DNA from: Litoditis marina
Taxonomy: Eukaryota; Nematoda; Chromadorea; Rhabditida; Rhabditidae
Direction: 5' to 3'
Assembly: GCA_964036275.1 (NCBI GenBank)
Contig: CAXIWQ010000489.1
Location: 1-64,000, forward strand
DNA: 64,000 nucleotides
Every line of letters begins with the position of its first letter. Position 1 is the first letter of the stretch. This document shows positions 12,158 through 26,022 of the stretch, one piece after another. Position numbers and translations under genes: made by a program. Below the pieces are notes generated by a model. It made no database searches. It was not told the origin of the DNA and saw nothing but the letters and a program-made list of their open reading frames with translations.

Positions 12158-15100
12158 TCGTATTAGGTTTTTGTAGCTGGGAGCAACAGATTTGATAGCC
12201 GTATGAAATGTTCTCTGTAACTGCGAGGCAAAGAGTCAATAACCGCGTTAATTCGTCTTTTGTGGCTGTGCGCCACAGAATATATAGTCGTATTAGGTTT
12301 TTGTAGCTGGGAGCAACAGACTTGATAGCGGTATGAACTTTTCTCTGTAGCTGCAAGCCAACAAGTCGATAACCGCGATAATTTGTATTTTGTGGCTGTG
12401 CGCCACAGAATAGATTGTCGTATTAGGTTTTTGTAGCTGGGAGCAACAGATTTGATAGCCGTATGAACTGTTCTCTGTAGCTGCAAGGCAAAGAGTCGAT
12501 AACCGCGTTATATCGTATTTTGTGGCTGTGTGCCACAGAATAGATAGTTGTATTGGGTTTTTCTAGCTGGGAGCAACATACTTGATAGCCATATAAACTT
12601 TTTTCTGTAGCTGCACGGCAAAGAGTCAATAACCGCGTTAATTTGTCTTTTGTGGCTGTGCGCCACAGAATATAAAGTCGTATTAGGTTTTTGTAGCTGG
12701 GAGCAACAGACTTGATAGCCGTATAAACTTTTTTTCTGTAGCTGCAAGGCAAAGAGATAATAACCGCGTTAATTTGTCTTTTGTGGCTGTGCGCCACAGA
12801 ATATAAAGTCGTATTAGGTTTTTGTAGCTGGGAGCAACAGATTTGATAGCCGTATGAAATGTTCTCTGTAACTGCAAGGCAAAGAGTCAATAACCGCGTT
12901 AATTTGTATTTTGTGGCTGTGCGCCACAGAATATAAAGTCGTATTATGTTTTTGTAGTTGGAAGCAACAGACTTGATAGCCGTATGATTTTTTTTGTAGC
13001 TGCAAGTCAAAATGTCAATAACCGCGTTAATTTGTCTTTTGTGGCTGTGCGCCACAGAATATAAAGTCGTATTAGGTTTTTGTAGCTGGGAGCAACAGAT
13101 TTGATAGCCGTATGAAATGTTCTCTGTAACTGCAAGGCAAAGAGTCAATAACCGCGTTAATTCGTATTTTGTGGCTGTGCGCCACAGAATATAAAGTCGT
13201 ATTAGGTTTTTGTAGCTGGGAGCAACAGACTTGATAGCCGTATGAACTTTTTTTCTGTAGCTGCAAGGCAAAGAGGTAATAACCGCGTTAATTTGTCTTT
13301 TGTGGCTGTGCGCCACAGAATATAAAGTCGTATTAGGTTTTTGTAGCTGGGAGCAACAGATTTGATAGCCGTATGAAATGTTCTCTGTAACTGCAAGGCA
13401 AAGAGTCAATAACCGCGTTAATTTGTATTTTGTGGCTGTGCGCCACAGAATATAAAGTCGTATTACGTTTTTGTAGCTGGGAGCAACAGACTTGATAGCC
13501 GTATAAACTTTTTTTTCTGTAGCTGCAAGGCAAAGAGGTAATAACCGCGTTAATTTGTCTTTTGTGGCTGTGCGCCACAGAATATAAAGTCGTATTAGGT
13601 TTTTGTAGCTGGGAGCAACAGATTTGATAGCCGTATGAAATGTTCTCTGTAACTGCAAGGCAAAGAGTCAATAACCGCGTTAATTTGTATTTTGTGGCTG
13701 TGCGCCACAGAATATAAAGTCGTATTATGTTTTTGTAGTTGGAAGCAACAGACTTGATAGCCGTATGATTTTTTTTTTGTAGCTGCAAGTCAAAATGTCA
13801 ATAACCGCGTTAATTCGTCTTTGTGGCTGTGCGCCACAGAATATATTGTCGTATTAGGTTTTTGTAGCTGGGAGCAACAGATTGATAGCCGTATGAAATG
13901 TTCTCTGTAACTGCGAGGCAAAGAGTCAATAACCGCGTTAATTCGTCTTTTGTGGCTGTGCGCCACAGAATATATAGTCGTATTAGGTTTTTGTAGCTGG
14001 GAGCAACAGACTTGATAGCCGTATGAACTTTTCTCTGTAGCTGCAAGCCAACAAGTCGATAACCGCGATAATTTGTATTTTGTGGCTGTGCGCCACAGAA
14101 TAGATTGTCGTATTAGGTTTTTGTAGCTGGGAGCAACAGATTTGATAGCCGTATGAACTGTTCTCTGTAGCTGCAAGGCAAAGAGTCGATAACCGCGTCA
14201 ATTCGTATTTTGTGGCTGTGCGCCACAGAATAGATAGTCGTATTAGGTTTTTGTAGCTGGGAGCAACATACTTGGTAGCCGTATAACCTTTTTCCTGTAG
14301 CTGCACGGCAAAGAGTCAATAACCGCGTTAATTTGTCTTTTGTGGCTGTGCGCCACAGAATATAAAGTCGTATTAGGTTTTTGTAGCTGGGAGCAACAGA
14401 CTTGATGGCCGTATGAACTTTTTTCTGTAGCTGCAAGGCAAAGAAGTAATAACCGCGTTAATTTGTCTTTTGTGGCTGTGCGCCACAGAATAGATTGTCG
14501 TATCAGGTTTTTGTAGCTGGGAGCAACAGACTTGATAGCCGTATGAACTTTTCTCTGTAGCTGCAAGCCAACAAGTCGATAACCGCGATATTTCGTGTTT
14601 TGTGGCTGTGCGCCACAGAATAGATTGTCGTATTAGGTTTTTGTAGCTGGGAGCAACAGATTTGATAGCCGTATGAACTGTTCTCTGTAGCTGCAAGGCA
14701 AAGAGTCGATAACCGCGTTAATTCGTATTTTGTGGCTGTGCGCCACAGAATAGATAGTCGTATCAGGTTTTTGTGTAGCTGGGAGCAACATACTTGATAG
14801 CCGTATAACCTTTTCCCTGTAGCTGCACGGCAAAGAGTCAATAACCGCGTTAATTTGTGTCTTTTGTGGCTGTGCGCCACAGAATATAAAGTCGTATTAG
14901 GTTTTTGTAGCTGGGAGCAACAGACTTGATAGCCGTATGAACTTTTTTCTGTAGCTGCAAGGCAAAGAGGTAATAACCGCGTTAATTTGTCTTTTGTGGC
15001 TGTGCGCCACAGAATAGATTGTCGTATCAGGTTTTTGTAGCTGGGAGCAACAGACTTGATAGCCGTATGAACTTTTTTCTGTAGCTGCAAGGCAAAGAGG

Positions 15101-18100
15101 TAATAACCGCGTTAATTTGTCTTTTGTGGCTGTGCGCCACAGGATATAAAGTCGTATTAGGTTTTTGTAGCCATGAGCAACAGACTTGATAGCCGTATAA
15201 ACTTTTTTCTGTAGCTGCAAGGCAAAGAGGTAATAACCGCGTTAATTTGTGTCTTTTGTGGCTGTGCGCCACAGAATATAAAGTCGTATTAGGTTTTTGT
15301 AGCTGGGAGCAACAGATTTGATAGCCGTATGAAATGTTCTCTGTAACTGCGAGGCAAAGAGTCAATAACCGCGTTAATTCGTCTTTTGTGGCTGTGCGCC
15401 ACAGAATATATAGTCGTATTAGGTTTTTGTAGCTGGGAGCAACAGACTTGATAGCGGTATGAACTTTTCTCTGTAGCTGCAAGCCAACAAGTCGATAACC
15501 GCGATAATTTGTATTTTGTGGCTGTGCGCCACAGAATAGATTGTCGTATTAGGTTTTTGTAGCTGGGAGCAACAGATTTGATAGCCGTATGAACTGTTCT
15601 CTGTAGCTGCAAGGCAAAGAGTCGATAACCGCGTTATATCGTATTTTGTGGCTGTGTGCCACAGAATAGATAGTTGTATTGGGTTTTTCTAGCTGGGAGC
15701 AACATACTTGATAGCCATATAAACTTTTTTCTGTAGCTGCACGGCAAAGAGTCAATAACCGCGTTAATTTGTCTTTTGTGGCTGTGCGCCACAGAATATA
15801 AAGTCGTATTAGGTTTTTGTAGCTGGGAGCAACAGACTTGATAGCCGTATAAACTTTTTTTCTGTAGCTGCAAGGCAAAGAGATAATAACCGCGTTAATT
15901 TGTCTTTTGTGGCTGTGCGCCACAGAATATAAAGTCGTATTAGGTTTTTGTAGCTGGGAGCAACAGATTTGATAGCCGTATGAAATGTTCTCTGTAACTG
16001 CAAGGCAAAGAGTCAATAACCGCGTTAATTTGTATTTTGTGGCTGTGCGCCACAGAATATAAAGTCGTATTATGTTTTTGTAGTTGGAAGCAACAGACTT
16101 GATAGCCGTATGATTTTTTTTGTAGCTGCAAGTCAAAATGTCAATAACCGCGTTAATTTGTCTTTTGTGGCTGTGCGCCACAGAATATAAAGTCGTATTA
16201 GGTTTTTGTAGCTGGGAGCAACAGATTTGATAGCCGTATGAAATGTTCTCTGTAACTGCAAGGCAAAGAGTCAATAACCGCGTTAATTCGTATTTTGTGG
16301 CTGTGCGCCACAGAATATAAAGTCGTATTAGGTTTTTGTAGCTGGGAGCAACAGACTTGATAGCCGTATGAACTTTTTTTCTGTAGCTGCAAGGCAAAGA
16401 GGTAATAACCGCGTTAATTTGTCTTTTGTGGCTGTGCGCCACAGAATATAAAGTCGTATTAGGTTTTTGTAGCTGGGAGCAACAGATTTGATAGCCGTAT
16501 GAAATGTTCTCTGTAACTGCAAGGCAAAGAGTCAATAACCGCGTTAATTTGTATTTTGTGGCTGTGCGCCACAGAATATAAAGTCGTATTACGTTTTTGT
16601 AGCTGGGAGCAACAGACTTGATAGCCGTATAAACTTTTTTTTCTGTAGCTGCAAGGCAAAGAGGTAATAACCGCGTTAATTTGTCTTTTGTGGCTGTGCG
16701 CCACAGAATATAAAGTCGTATTAGGTTTTTGTAGCTGGGAGCAACAGATTTGATAGCCGTATGAAATGTTCTCTGTAACTGCAAGGCAAAGAGTCAATAA
16801 CCGCGTTAATTTGTATTTTGTGGCTGTGCGCCACAGAATATAAAGTCGTATTATGTTTTTGTAGTTGGAAGCAACAGACTTGATAGCCGTATGATTTTTT
16901 TTTTGTAGCTGCAAGTCAAAATGTCAATAACCGCGTTAATTCGTCTTTGTGGCTGTGCGCCACAGAATATATTGTCGTATTAGGTTTTTGTAGCTGGGAG
17001 CAACAGATTTGATAGCCGTATGAAATGTTCTCTGTAACTGCGAGGCAAAGAGTCAATAACCGCGTTAATTCGTCTTTTGTGGCTGTGCGCCACAGAATAT
17101 ATAGTCGTATTAGGTTTTTGTAGCTGGGAGCAACAGACTTGATAGCCGTATGAACTTTTCTCTGTAGCTGCAAGCCAACAAGTCGATAACCGCGATAATT
17201 TGTATTTTGTGGCTGTGCGCCACAGAATAGATTGTCGTATTAGGTTTTTGTAGCTGGGAGCAACAGATTTGATAGCCGTATGAACTGTTCTCTGTAGCTG
17301 CAAGGCAAAGAGTCGATAACCGCGTCAATTCGTATTTTGTGGCTGTGCGCCACAGAATAGATAGTCGTATTAGGTTTTTGTAGCTGGGAGCAACATACTT
17401 GGTAGCCGTATAACCTTTTTCCTGTAGCTGCACGGCAAAGAGTCAATAACCGCGTTAATTTGTCTTTTGTGGCTGTGCGCCACAGAATATAAAGTCGTAT
17501 TAGGTTTTTGTAGCTGGGAGCAACAGACTTGATGGCCGTATGAACTTTTTTCTGTAGCTGCAAGGCAAAGAAGTAATAACCGCGTTAATTTGTCTTTTGT
17601 GGCTGTGCGCCACAGAATAGATTGTCGTATCAGGTTTTTGTAGCTGGGAGCAACAGACTTGATAGCCGTATGAACTTTTCTCTGTAGCTGCAAGCCAACA
17701 AGTCGATAACCGCGATATTTCGTGTTTTGTGGCTGTGCGCCACAGAATAGATTGTCGTATTAGGTTTTTGTAGCTGGGAGCAACAGATTTGATAGCCGTA
17801 TGAACTGTTCTCTGTAGCTGCAAGGCAAAGAGTCGATAACCGCGTTAATTCGTATTTTGTGGCTGTGCGCCACAGAATAGATAGTCGTATCAGGTTTTTG
17901 TGTAGCTGGGAGCAACATACTTGATAGCCGTATAACCTTTTCCCTGTAGCTGCACGGCAAAGAGTCAATAACCGCGTTAATTTGTGTCTTTTGTGGCTGT
18001 GCGCCACAGAATATAAAGTCGTATTAGGTTTTTGTAGCTGGGAGCAACAGACTTGATAGCCGTATGAACTTTTTTCTGTAGCTGCAAGGCAAAGAGGTAA

Positions 18101-18356
18101 TAACCGCGTTAATTTGTCTTTTGTGGCTGTGCGCCACAGAATAGATTGTCGTATCAGGTTTTTGTAGCTGGGAGCAACAGACTTGATAGCCGTATGAACT
18201 TTTTTCTGTAGCTGCAAGGCAAAGAGGTAATAACCGCGTTAATTTGTCTTTTGTGGCTGTGCGCCACAGGATATAAAGTCGTATTAGGTTTTTGTAGCCA
18301 TGAGCAACAGACTTGATAGCCGTATAAACTTTTTTCTGTAGCTGCAAGGCAAAGAG
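12158..18356. repeat. Tandem ~3.13-kb higher-order repeat (24 units), two copies
   Basis: 12,158-15,230 matches 15,284-18,356 at an offset of 3,126 bp, about 24 satellite units. Copies share a run of five identical large open frames and specific indels, for example GTGTAGCTGG and TTTGTGTCTTTTG. A third copy lies at about 1,100-4,166 (offset 11,057 from the first). A fragment lies at 1-1,040, matching 3,126-4,166. Confidence 0.85.
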
Positions 18357-21300
18357 TCGATAACCGCGTTATATCGTATTTTGTGGCTGTGTGCCACAGA
18401 ATAGATAGTTGTATTGGGTTTTTCTAGCTGGGAGCAACATACTTGATAGCCATATAAACTTTTTTCTGTAGCTGCACGACAAAGAGTCAATAACCGCGTT
18501 AATTTGTCTTTTGTGGCTGTGCGCCACAGAATATAAAGTCGTATTAGGTTTTTGTAGCTGGGAGCAACAGACTTGATAGCCGTATAAACTTTTTTTCTGT
18601 AGCTGCAAGGCAAAGAGGTAATAACCGCGTTAATTTGTCTTTTGTGGCTGTGCGCCACAGAATATAAAGTCGTATTAGGTTTTTGTAGCTGGGAGCAACA
18701 GTTTGATAGCCGTATGAAATGTTCTCTGTAACTGCAAGGCAAAGAGTCAATAACCGCGTTAATTTGTATTTTGTGGCTGTGCGCCACAGAATATAAAGTC
18801 GTATTATGTTTTTGTAGTTGGAAGCAACAGACTTGATAGCCGTATGATTTTTTTTTTGTAGCTGCAAGTCAAAATGTCAATAACCGCGTTAATTCGTCTT
18901 TGTGGCTGTGCGCCACAGAATAGATTGTCGTATCAGGTTTTTGTAGCTGGGAGCAACAGACTTGATAGCCGTATAAACTTTTTTCTGTAGCTGCAAGGCA
19001 AAGAGGTAATAACCGCGTTAATTTGTCTTTTGTGGCTGTGCGCCACAGGATATAAAGTCGTATTAGGTTTTTGTAGCCATGAGCAACAGACTTGATAGCC
19101 GAATAAACTTTTTTCTGTAGCTGCAAGGCAAAGAGTCGATAACCGCGTTATATCGTATTTTGTGGCTGTGTGCCACAGAATAGATAGTTGTATTGGGTTT
19201 TTCTAGCTGGGAACAACATACTTGATAGCCATATAAACTTTTTTCTGTAGCTGCACGGCAAAGAGTCAATAACCGCGTTAATTTGTCGTTTGTGGCTGTG
19301 CGCCACAGAATATAAAGCGTATTAGGTTTTTGTAGCTGGGAGCAACAGACTTGATAGCCGTATGAACTTTTTTCTGTAGCTGCAAGGCAAAGAGTCGATA
19401 ACCGCGTTATATCGTATTTTGTGGCTGTGTGCCACAGAATAGATAGTTGTATTGGGTTTTTCTAGCTGGGAGCAACATACTTGATAGCCATATAAACTTT
19501 TTTCTGTAGCTGCACGGCAAAGAGTCAATAACCGCGTTAATTTGTCTTTTGTGGCTGTGCGCCACAGAATAGATTGTCGTATCAGGTTTTTGTAGCTGGG
19601 AGCAACAGACTTGATAGCCGTATGAACTTTTTTCTGTAGCTGCAAGGCAAAGAGGTAATAACCGCGTTAATTTGTCTTTTGTGGCTGTGCGCCACAGGAT
19701 ATATAGTCGTATTAGGTTTGTGTAGCCATGAGCAACAGACTTGATAGCCGTATAAACTTTTTTCTGTAGCTGCAAGGCAAAGAGTCGATAACCGCGTTAT
19801 ATCGTATTTTGTGGCTGTGTGCCACAGAATAGATAGTTGTATTGGGTTTTTCTAGCTGGGAGCAACATACTTGATAGCCATATAAACTTTTTTCTGTAGC
19901 TGCACGGCAAAGAGTCAATAACCGCGTTAATTTGTCTTTTGTGGCTGTGCGCCACAGAATATAAAGTCGTATTAGGTTTTTGTAGCTGGGAGCAACAGAC
20001 TTGATAGCCGTATAAACTTTTTTTCTGTAGCTGCAAGGCAAAGAGGTAATAACCGCGTTAATTTTTCTTTTGTGGCTGTGCGCCACAGAATATAAAGTCG
20101 TATTAGGTTTTTGTAGCTGGGAGCAACAGATTTGATAGCCGTATGAAATGTTCTCTGTAACTGCAAGGCAAAGAGTCAATAACCGCGTTAATTTGTATTT
20201 TGTGGCTGTGCGCCACAGAATATAAAGTCGTATTATGTTTTTGTAGTTGGAAGCAACAGACTTGATAGCCGTATGATTTTTTTTTGTAGCTGCAAGTCAA
20301 AATGTCAATAACCGCGTTAGTTCGTCTTTGTGGCTGTGCGCCACAGAATAGATTGTCGTATCAGGTTTTTGTAGCTGGGAGCAACAGACTTGATAGCCGT
20401 ATGAACTTTTTTCTGTAGCTGCAAGGCAAAGATGTAATAACCGCGTTAATTTGTCTTTTGTGGCTGTGCGCCACAGGATATAAAGTCGTATTAGGTTTTT
20501 GTAGCTGGGAGCAACAGATTTGATAGCCGTATGAAATGTTCTCTGTAACTGCAAGGCAAAGAGTCAATAACCGCGTTAATTCGTATTTTGTGGCTGTGCG
20601 CCACAGAATATAAAGTCGTATTAGGTTTTTGTAGCTGGGAGCAACAGACTTGATAGCCGTATGAACTTTTTTTCTGTAGCTGCAAGGCAAAGAGGTAATA
20701 ACCGCGTTAATTTGTCTTTTGTGGCTGTGCGCCACAGAATATAAAGTCGTATTAGGTTTTTGTAGCTGGGAGCAACAGATTTGATAGCCGTATGAAATGT
20801 TCTCTGTAACTGCAAGGCAAAGAGTCAATAACCGCGTTAATTTGTATTTTGTGGCTGTGCGCCACAGAATATAAAGTCGTATTACGTTTTTGTAGCTGGG
20901 AGCAACAGACTTGATAGCCGTATAAACTTTTTTTTCTGTAGCTGCAAGGCAAAGAGGTAATAACCGCGTTAATTTGTCTTTTGTGGCTGTGCGCCACAGA
21001 ATATAAAGTCGTATTAGGTTTTTGTAGCTGGGAGCAACAGATTTGATAGCCGTATGAAATGTTCTCTGTAACTGCAAGGCAAAGAGTCAATAACCGCGTT
21101 AATTTGTATTTTGTGGCTGTGCGCCACAGAATATAAAGTCGTATTATGTTTTTGTAGTTGGAAGCAACAGACTTGATAGCCGTATGATTTTTTTTTTGTA
21201 GCTGCAAGTCAAAATGTCAATAACCGCGTTAATTCGTCTTTGTGGCTGTGCGCCACAGAATATATTGTCGTATTAGGTTTTTGTAGCTGGGAGCAACAGA

Positions 21301-22389
21301 TTTGATAGCCGTATGAAATGTTCTCTGTAACTGCGAGGCAAAGAGTCAATAACCGCGTTAATTCGTCTTTTGTGGCTGTGCGCCACAGAATATATAGTCG
21401 TATTAGGTTTTTGTAGCTGGGAGCAACAGACTTGATAGCCGTATGAACTTTTCTCTGTAGCTGCAAGCCAACAAGTCGATAACCGCGATAATTTGTATTT
21501 TGTGGCTGTGCGCCACAGAATAGATTGTCGTATTAGGTTTTTGTAGCTGGGAGCAACAGATTTGATAGCCGTATGAACTGTTCTCTGTAGCTGCAAGGCA
21601 AAGAGTCGATAACCGCGTCAATTCGTATTTTGTGGCTGTGCGCCACAGAATAGATAGTCGTATTAGGTTTTTGTAGCTGGGAGCAACATACTTGGTAGCC
21701 GTATAACCTTTTTCCTGTAGCTGCACGGCAAAGAGTCAATAACCGCGTTAATTTGTCTTTTGTGGCTGTGCGCCACAGAATATAAAGTCGTATTAGGTTT
21801 TTGTAGCTGGGAGCAACAGACTTGATGGCCGTATGAACTTTTTTCTGTAGCTGCAAGGCAAAGAAGTAATAACCGCGTTAATTTGTCTTTTGTGGCTGTG
21901 CGCCACAGAATAGATTGTCGTATCAGGTTTTTGTAGCTGGGAGCAACAGACTTGATAGCCGTATGAACTTTTCTCTGTAGCTGCAAGCCAACAAGTCGAT
22001 AACCGCGATATTTCGTGTTTTGTGGCTGTGCGCCACAGAATAGATTGTCGTATTAGGTTTTTGTAGCTGGGAGCAACAGATTTGATAGCCGTATGAACTG
22101 TTCTCTGTAGCTGCAAGGCAAAGAGTCGATAACCGCGTTAATTCGTATTTTGTGGCTGTGCGCCACAGAATAGATAGTCGTATCAGGTTTTTGTGTAGCT
22201 GGGAGCAACATACTTGATAGCCGTATAACCTTTTCCCTGTAGCTGCACGGCAAAGAGTCAATAACCGCGTTAATTTGTGTCTTTTGTGGCTGTGCGCCAC
22301 AGAATATAAAGTCGTATTAGGTTTTTGTAGCTGGGAGCAACAGACTTGATAGCCGTATGAACTTTTTTCTGTAGCTGCAAGGCAAAGAG
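14181..22389. repeat. Long direct duplication, copy 2 (partner at 1-8,206)
   Basis: This is the second copy of the 8.2-kb stretch that opens the window. It contains the same internal markers: the CpG-poor unit variant, units with GTGTAGCTGG, and the long T-run units. Within it are also parts of the 3.13-kb and 4.29-kb tandem blocks, so large and small duplications are nested. Confidence 0.85.
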
Positions 22390-24799
22390 GTAATAACCGC
22401 GTTAATTTGTCTTTTGTGGCTGTGCGCCACAGAATAGATTGTCGTATCAGGTTTTTGTAGCTGGGAGCAACAGACTTGATAGCCGTATGAACTTTTTTCT
22501 GTAGCTGCAAGGCAAAGAGGTAATAACCGCGTTAATTTGTCTTTTGTGGCTGTGCGCCACAGGATATAAAGTCGTATTAGGTTTTTGTAGCCATGAGCAA
22601 CAGACTTGATAGCCGTATAAACTTTTTTCTGTAGCTGCAAGGCAAAGAGTCGATAACCGCGTTATATCGTATTTTGTGGCTGTGTGCCACAGAATAGATA
22701 GTTGTATTGGGTTTTTCTAGCTGGGAGCAACATACTTGATAGCCATATAAACTTTTTTCTGTAGCTGCACGACAAAGAGTCAATAACCGCGTTAATTTGT
22801 CTTTTGTGGCTGTGCGCCACAGAATATAAAGTCGTATTAGGTTTTTGTAGCTGGGAGCAACAGACTTGATAGCCGTATAAACTTTTTTTCTGTAGCTGCA
22901 AGGCAAAGAGGTAATAACCGCGTTAATTTGTCTTTTGTGGCTGTGCGCCACAGAATATAAAGTCGTATTAGGTTTTTGTAGCTGGGAGCAACAGTTTGAT
23001 AGCCGTATGAAATGTTCTCTGTAACTGCAAGGCAAAGAGTCAATAACCGCGTTAATTTGTATTTTGTGGCTGTGCGCCACAGAATATAAAGTCGTATTAT
23101 GTTTTTGTAGTTGGAAGCAACAGACTTGATAGCCGTATGATTTTTTTTTTGTAGCTGCAAGTCAAAATGTCAATAACCGCGTTAATTCGTCTTTGTGGCT
23201 GTGCGCCACAGAATAGATTGTCGTATCAGGTTTTTGTAGCTGGGAGCAACAGACTTGATAGCCGTATAAACTTTTTTCTGTAGCTGCAAGGCAAAGAGGT
23301 AATAACCGCGTTAATTTGTCTTTTGTGGCTGTGCGCCACAGGATATAAAGTCGTATTAGGTTTTTGTAGCCATGAGCAACAGACTTGATAGCCGTATAAA
23401 CTTTTTTCTGTAGCTGCAAGGCAAAGAGTCGATAACCGCGTTATATCGTATTTTGTGGCTGTGTGCCACAGAATAGATAGTTGTATTGGGTTTTTCTAGC
23501 TGGGAACAACATACTTGATAGCCATATAAACTTTTTTCTGTAGCTGCACGGCAAAGAGTCAATAACCGCGTTAATTTGTCGTTTGTGGCTGTGCGCCACA
23601 GAATATAAAGCGTATTAGGTTTTTGTAGCTGGGAGCAACAGACTTGATAGCCGTATGAACTTTTTTCTGTAGCTGCAAGGCAAAGAGTCGATAACCGCGT
23701 TATATCGTATTTTGTGGCTGTGTGCCACAGAATAGATAGTTGTATTGGGTTTTTCTAGCTGGGAGCAACATACTTGATAGCCATATAAACTTTTTTCTGT
23801 AGCTGCACGGCAAAGAGTCAATAACCGCGTTAATTTGTCTTTTGTGGCTGTGCGCCACAGAATAGATTGTCGTATCAGGTTTTTGTAGCTGGGAGCAACA
23901 GACTTGATAGCCGTATGAACTTTTTTCTGTAGCTGCAAGGCAAAGAGGTAATAACCGCGTTAATTTGTCTTTTGTGGCTGTGCGCCACAGGATATATAGT
24001 CGTATTAGGTTTGTGTAGCCATGAGCAACAGACTTGATAGCCGTATAAACTTTTTTCTGTAGCTGCAAGGCAAAGAGTCGATAACCGCGTTATATCGTAT
24101 TTTGTGGCTGTGTGCCACAGAATAGATAGTTGTATTGGGTTTTTCTAGCTGGGAGCAACATACTTGATAGCCATTATAAACTTTTTTCTGTAGCTGCACG
24201 GCAAAGAGTCAATAAACCGCGTTAATTTGTCTTTTGTGGCTGTGCGCCACAGAATATAAAGTCGTATTAGGTTTTTGTAGCTGGGAGCAACAGACTTGAT
24301 AGCCGTATAAACTTTTTTTCTGTAGCTGCAAGGCAAAGAGGTAATAACCGCGTTAATTTTTCTTTTGTGGCTGTGCGCCACAGAATATAAAGTCGTATTA
24401 GGTTTTTGTAGCTGGGAGCAACAGATTTGATAGCCGTATGAAATGTTCTCTGTAACTGCAAGGCAAAGAGTCAATAACCGCGTTAATTTGTATTTTGTGG
24501 CTGTGCGCCACAGAATATAAAGTCGTATTATGTTTTTGTAGTTGGAAGCAACAGACTTGATAGCCGTATGATTTTTTTTTTGTAGCTGCAAGTCAAAATG
24601 TCAATAACCGCGTTAGTTCGTCTTTGTGGCTGTGCGCCACAGAATAGATTGTCGTATCAGGTTTTTGTAGCTGGGAGCAACAGACTTGATAGCCGTATGA
24701 ACTTTTTTCTGTAGCTGCAAGGCAAAGATGTAATAACCGCGTTAATTTGTCTTTTGTGGCTGTGCGCCACAGGATATAAAGTCGTATTAGGTTTTTGTA
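16150..24799. repeat. Tandem ~4.29-kb higher-order repeat (33 units), two copies
   Basis: 16,150-20,503 matches 20,443-24,799 at an offset of 4,293-4,296 bp. The last part of copy 1 overlaps the first part of copy 2, as expected for a tandem duplication. The break is at 24,799, where the later copy reads GTAGCCATGAG against GTAGCTGGGAG in the earlier. The same offset links about 2,015-3,900 with 6,308-8,200. Confidence 0.85.
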
Positions 24800-26022
24800 G
24801 CCATGAGCAACAGACTTGATAGCCGTATAAACTTTTTTCTGTAGCTGCAAGGCAAAGAGTCGATAACCGCGTTATATCGTATTATGTGGCTGTGTGCCAC
24901 AGAATAGATAGTTGTATTGGGTTTTTCTAGCTGGGAACAACATACTTGATAGCCATATAAACTTTTTTCTGTAGCTGCACGGCAAAGAGTCAATAACCGC
25001 GTTAATTTGTCTTTTGTGGCTGTGCGCCACAGAATATAAAGTCGTATTAGGTTTTTGTAGCTGGGAGCAACAGACTTGATAGCCGTATAAATTTTTTTTC
25101 TGTAGCTGCAAGGCAAAGAGGTAATAACCGCGTTAATTTGTCTTTTGTGGCTGTGCGCCACAGAATATAAAGTCGTATTAGGTTTTTGTAGCTGGGAGCA
25201 ACAGATTTGATAGCCGTATGAAATGTTCTCTGTAACTGCAAGGCAAAAAGTCAATAACCGCGTTAATTTGTATTTTGTGGCTGTGCGCCACAGAATATAA
25301 AGTCGTATTATGTTTTTGTAGTTGGAAGCAACAGACTTGATAGCCGTATGATTTTTTTTTGTAGCTGCAAGCCAACAAGTCGATAACCGCGATAATTTGT
25401 TTTTTGTGGCTGTGCGCCACAGAATAGATTGTCGTATTAGGTTTTTGTAGCTGGGAGCAACAGATTTGATAGCCGTATGAAATGTTCTCTGTAACTGCGA
25501 GGCAAAGAGTCAATAACCGCGTTAATTCGTCTTTTGTGGCTGTGCGCCACAGAATATATAGTCGTATTAGGTTTTTGTAGCTGGGAGCAACAGACTTGAT
25601 AGCCGTATGAACTTTTCTCGGTAGCTGCAAGCCAACAAGTCGATAACCGCGATAATTTGTTTTTTGTGGCTGTGCGCCACAGAATAGATTGTCGTATTAG
25701 GTTTTTGTAGCTGGGAGCAACCAGATTTGATAGCCGTATGAACTTTTTTCTGTAGCTGCAAGCCAAGAGGTAATAACCGCGTTAATTTGTCTTTTGTGGC
25801 TGTGCGCCACAGAATAGATTGTCGTATCAGGTTTTTGAGCTGGGAGCAACAGACTTGATAGCCGTATAAACTTTTCTCTGTAGCTGCAAGCCAACAAGTC
25901 GATAACCGCGATATTTCGTGTTTTGTGGCTGTGCGCCACAGAATAGATTGTCGTATTATGTTTCTGTAGTTGGAAGCAACAGACTTGATAGCCGTATGAT
26001 TTTTTTTGTAGCTGCAAGTCAA
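24590..26022 (-). repeat. Block shared in mirror order with the right array (partner 41,553-42,980)
   Basis: Unit variants here reappear, reverse complemented and in mirrored order, at 41,553-42,980. Paired positions sum to about 67,570 (26,022 with 41,553; 25,630 with 41,946; 25,241 with 42,334; 24,850 with 42,722). Rare markers are shared: CTCGGTAGCTGC (CTACCGAGAAAAG on the right), the units with a CATAATACGAC and TTCCAAC form, and the CACGAAATATCGCGG form. A noisier direct copy of 24.9-26.0 kb lies about 1,291 bp further on, to about 27,350. Confidence 0.75.
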
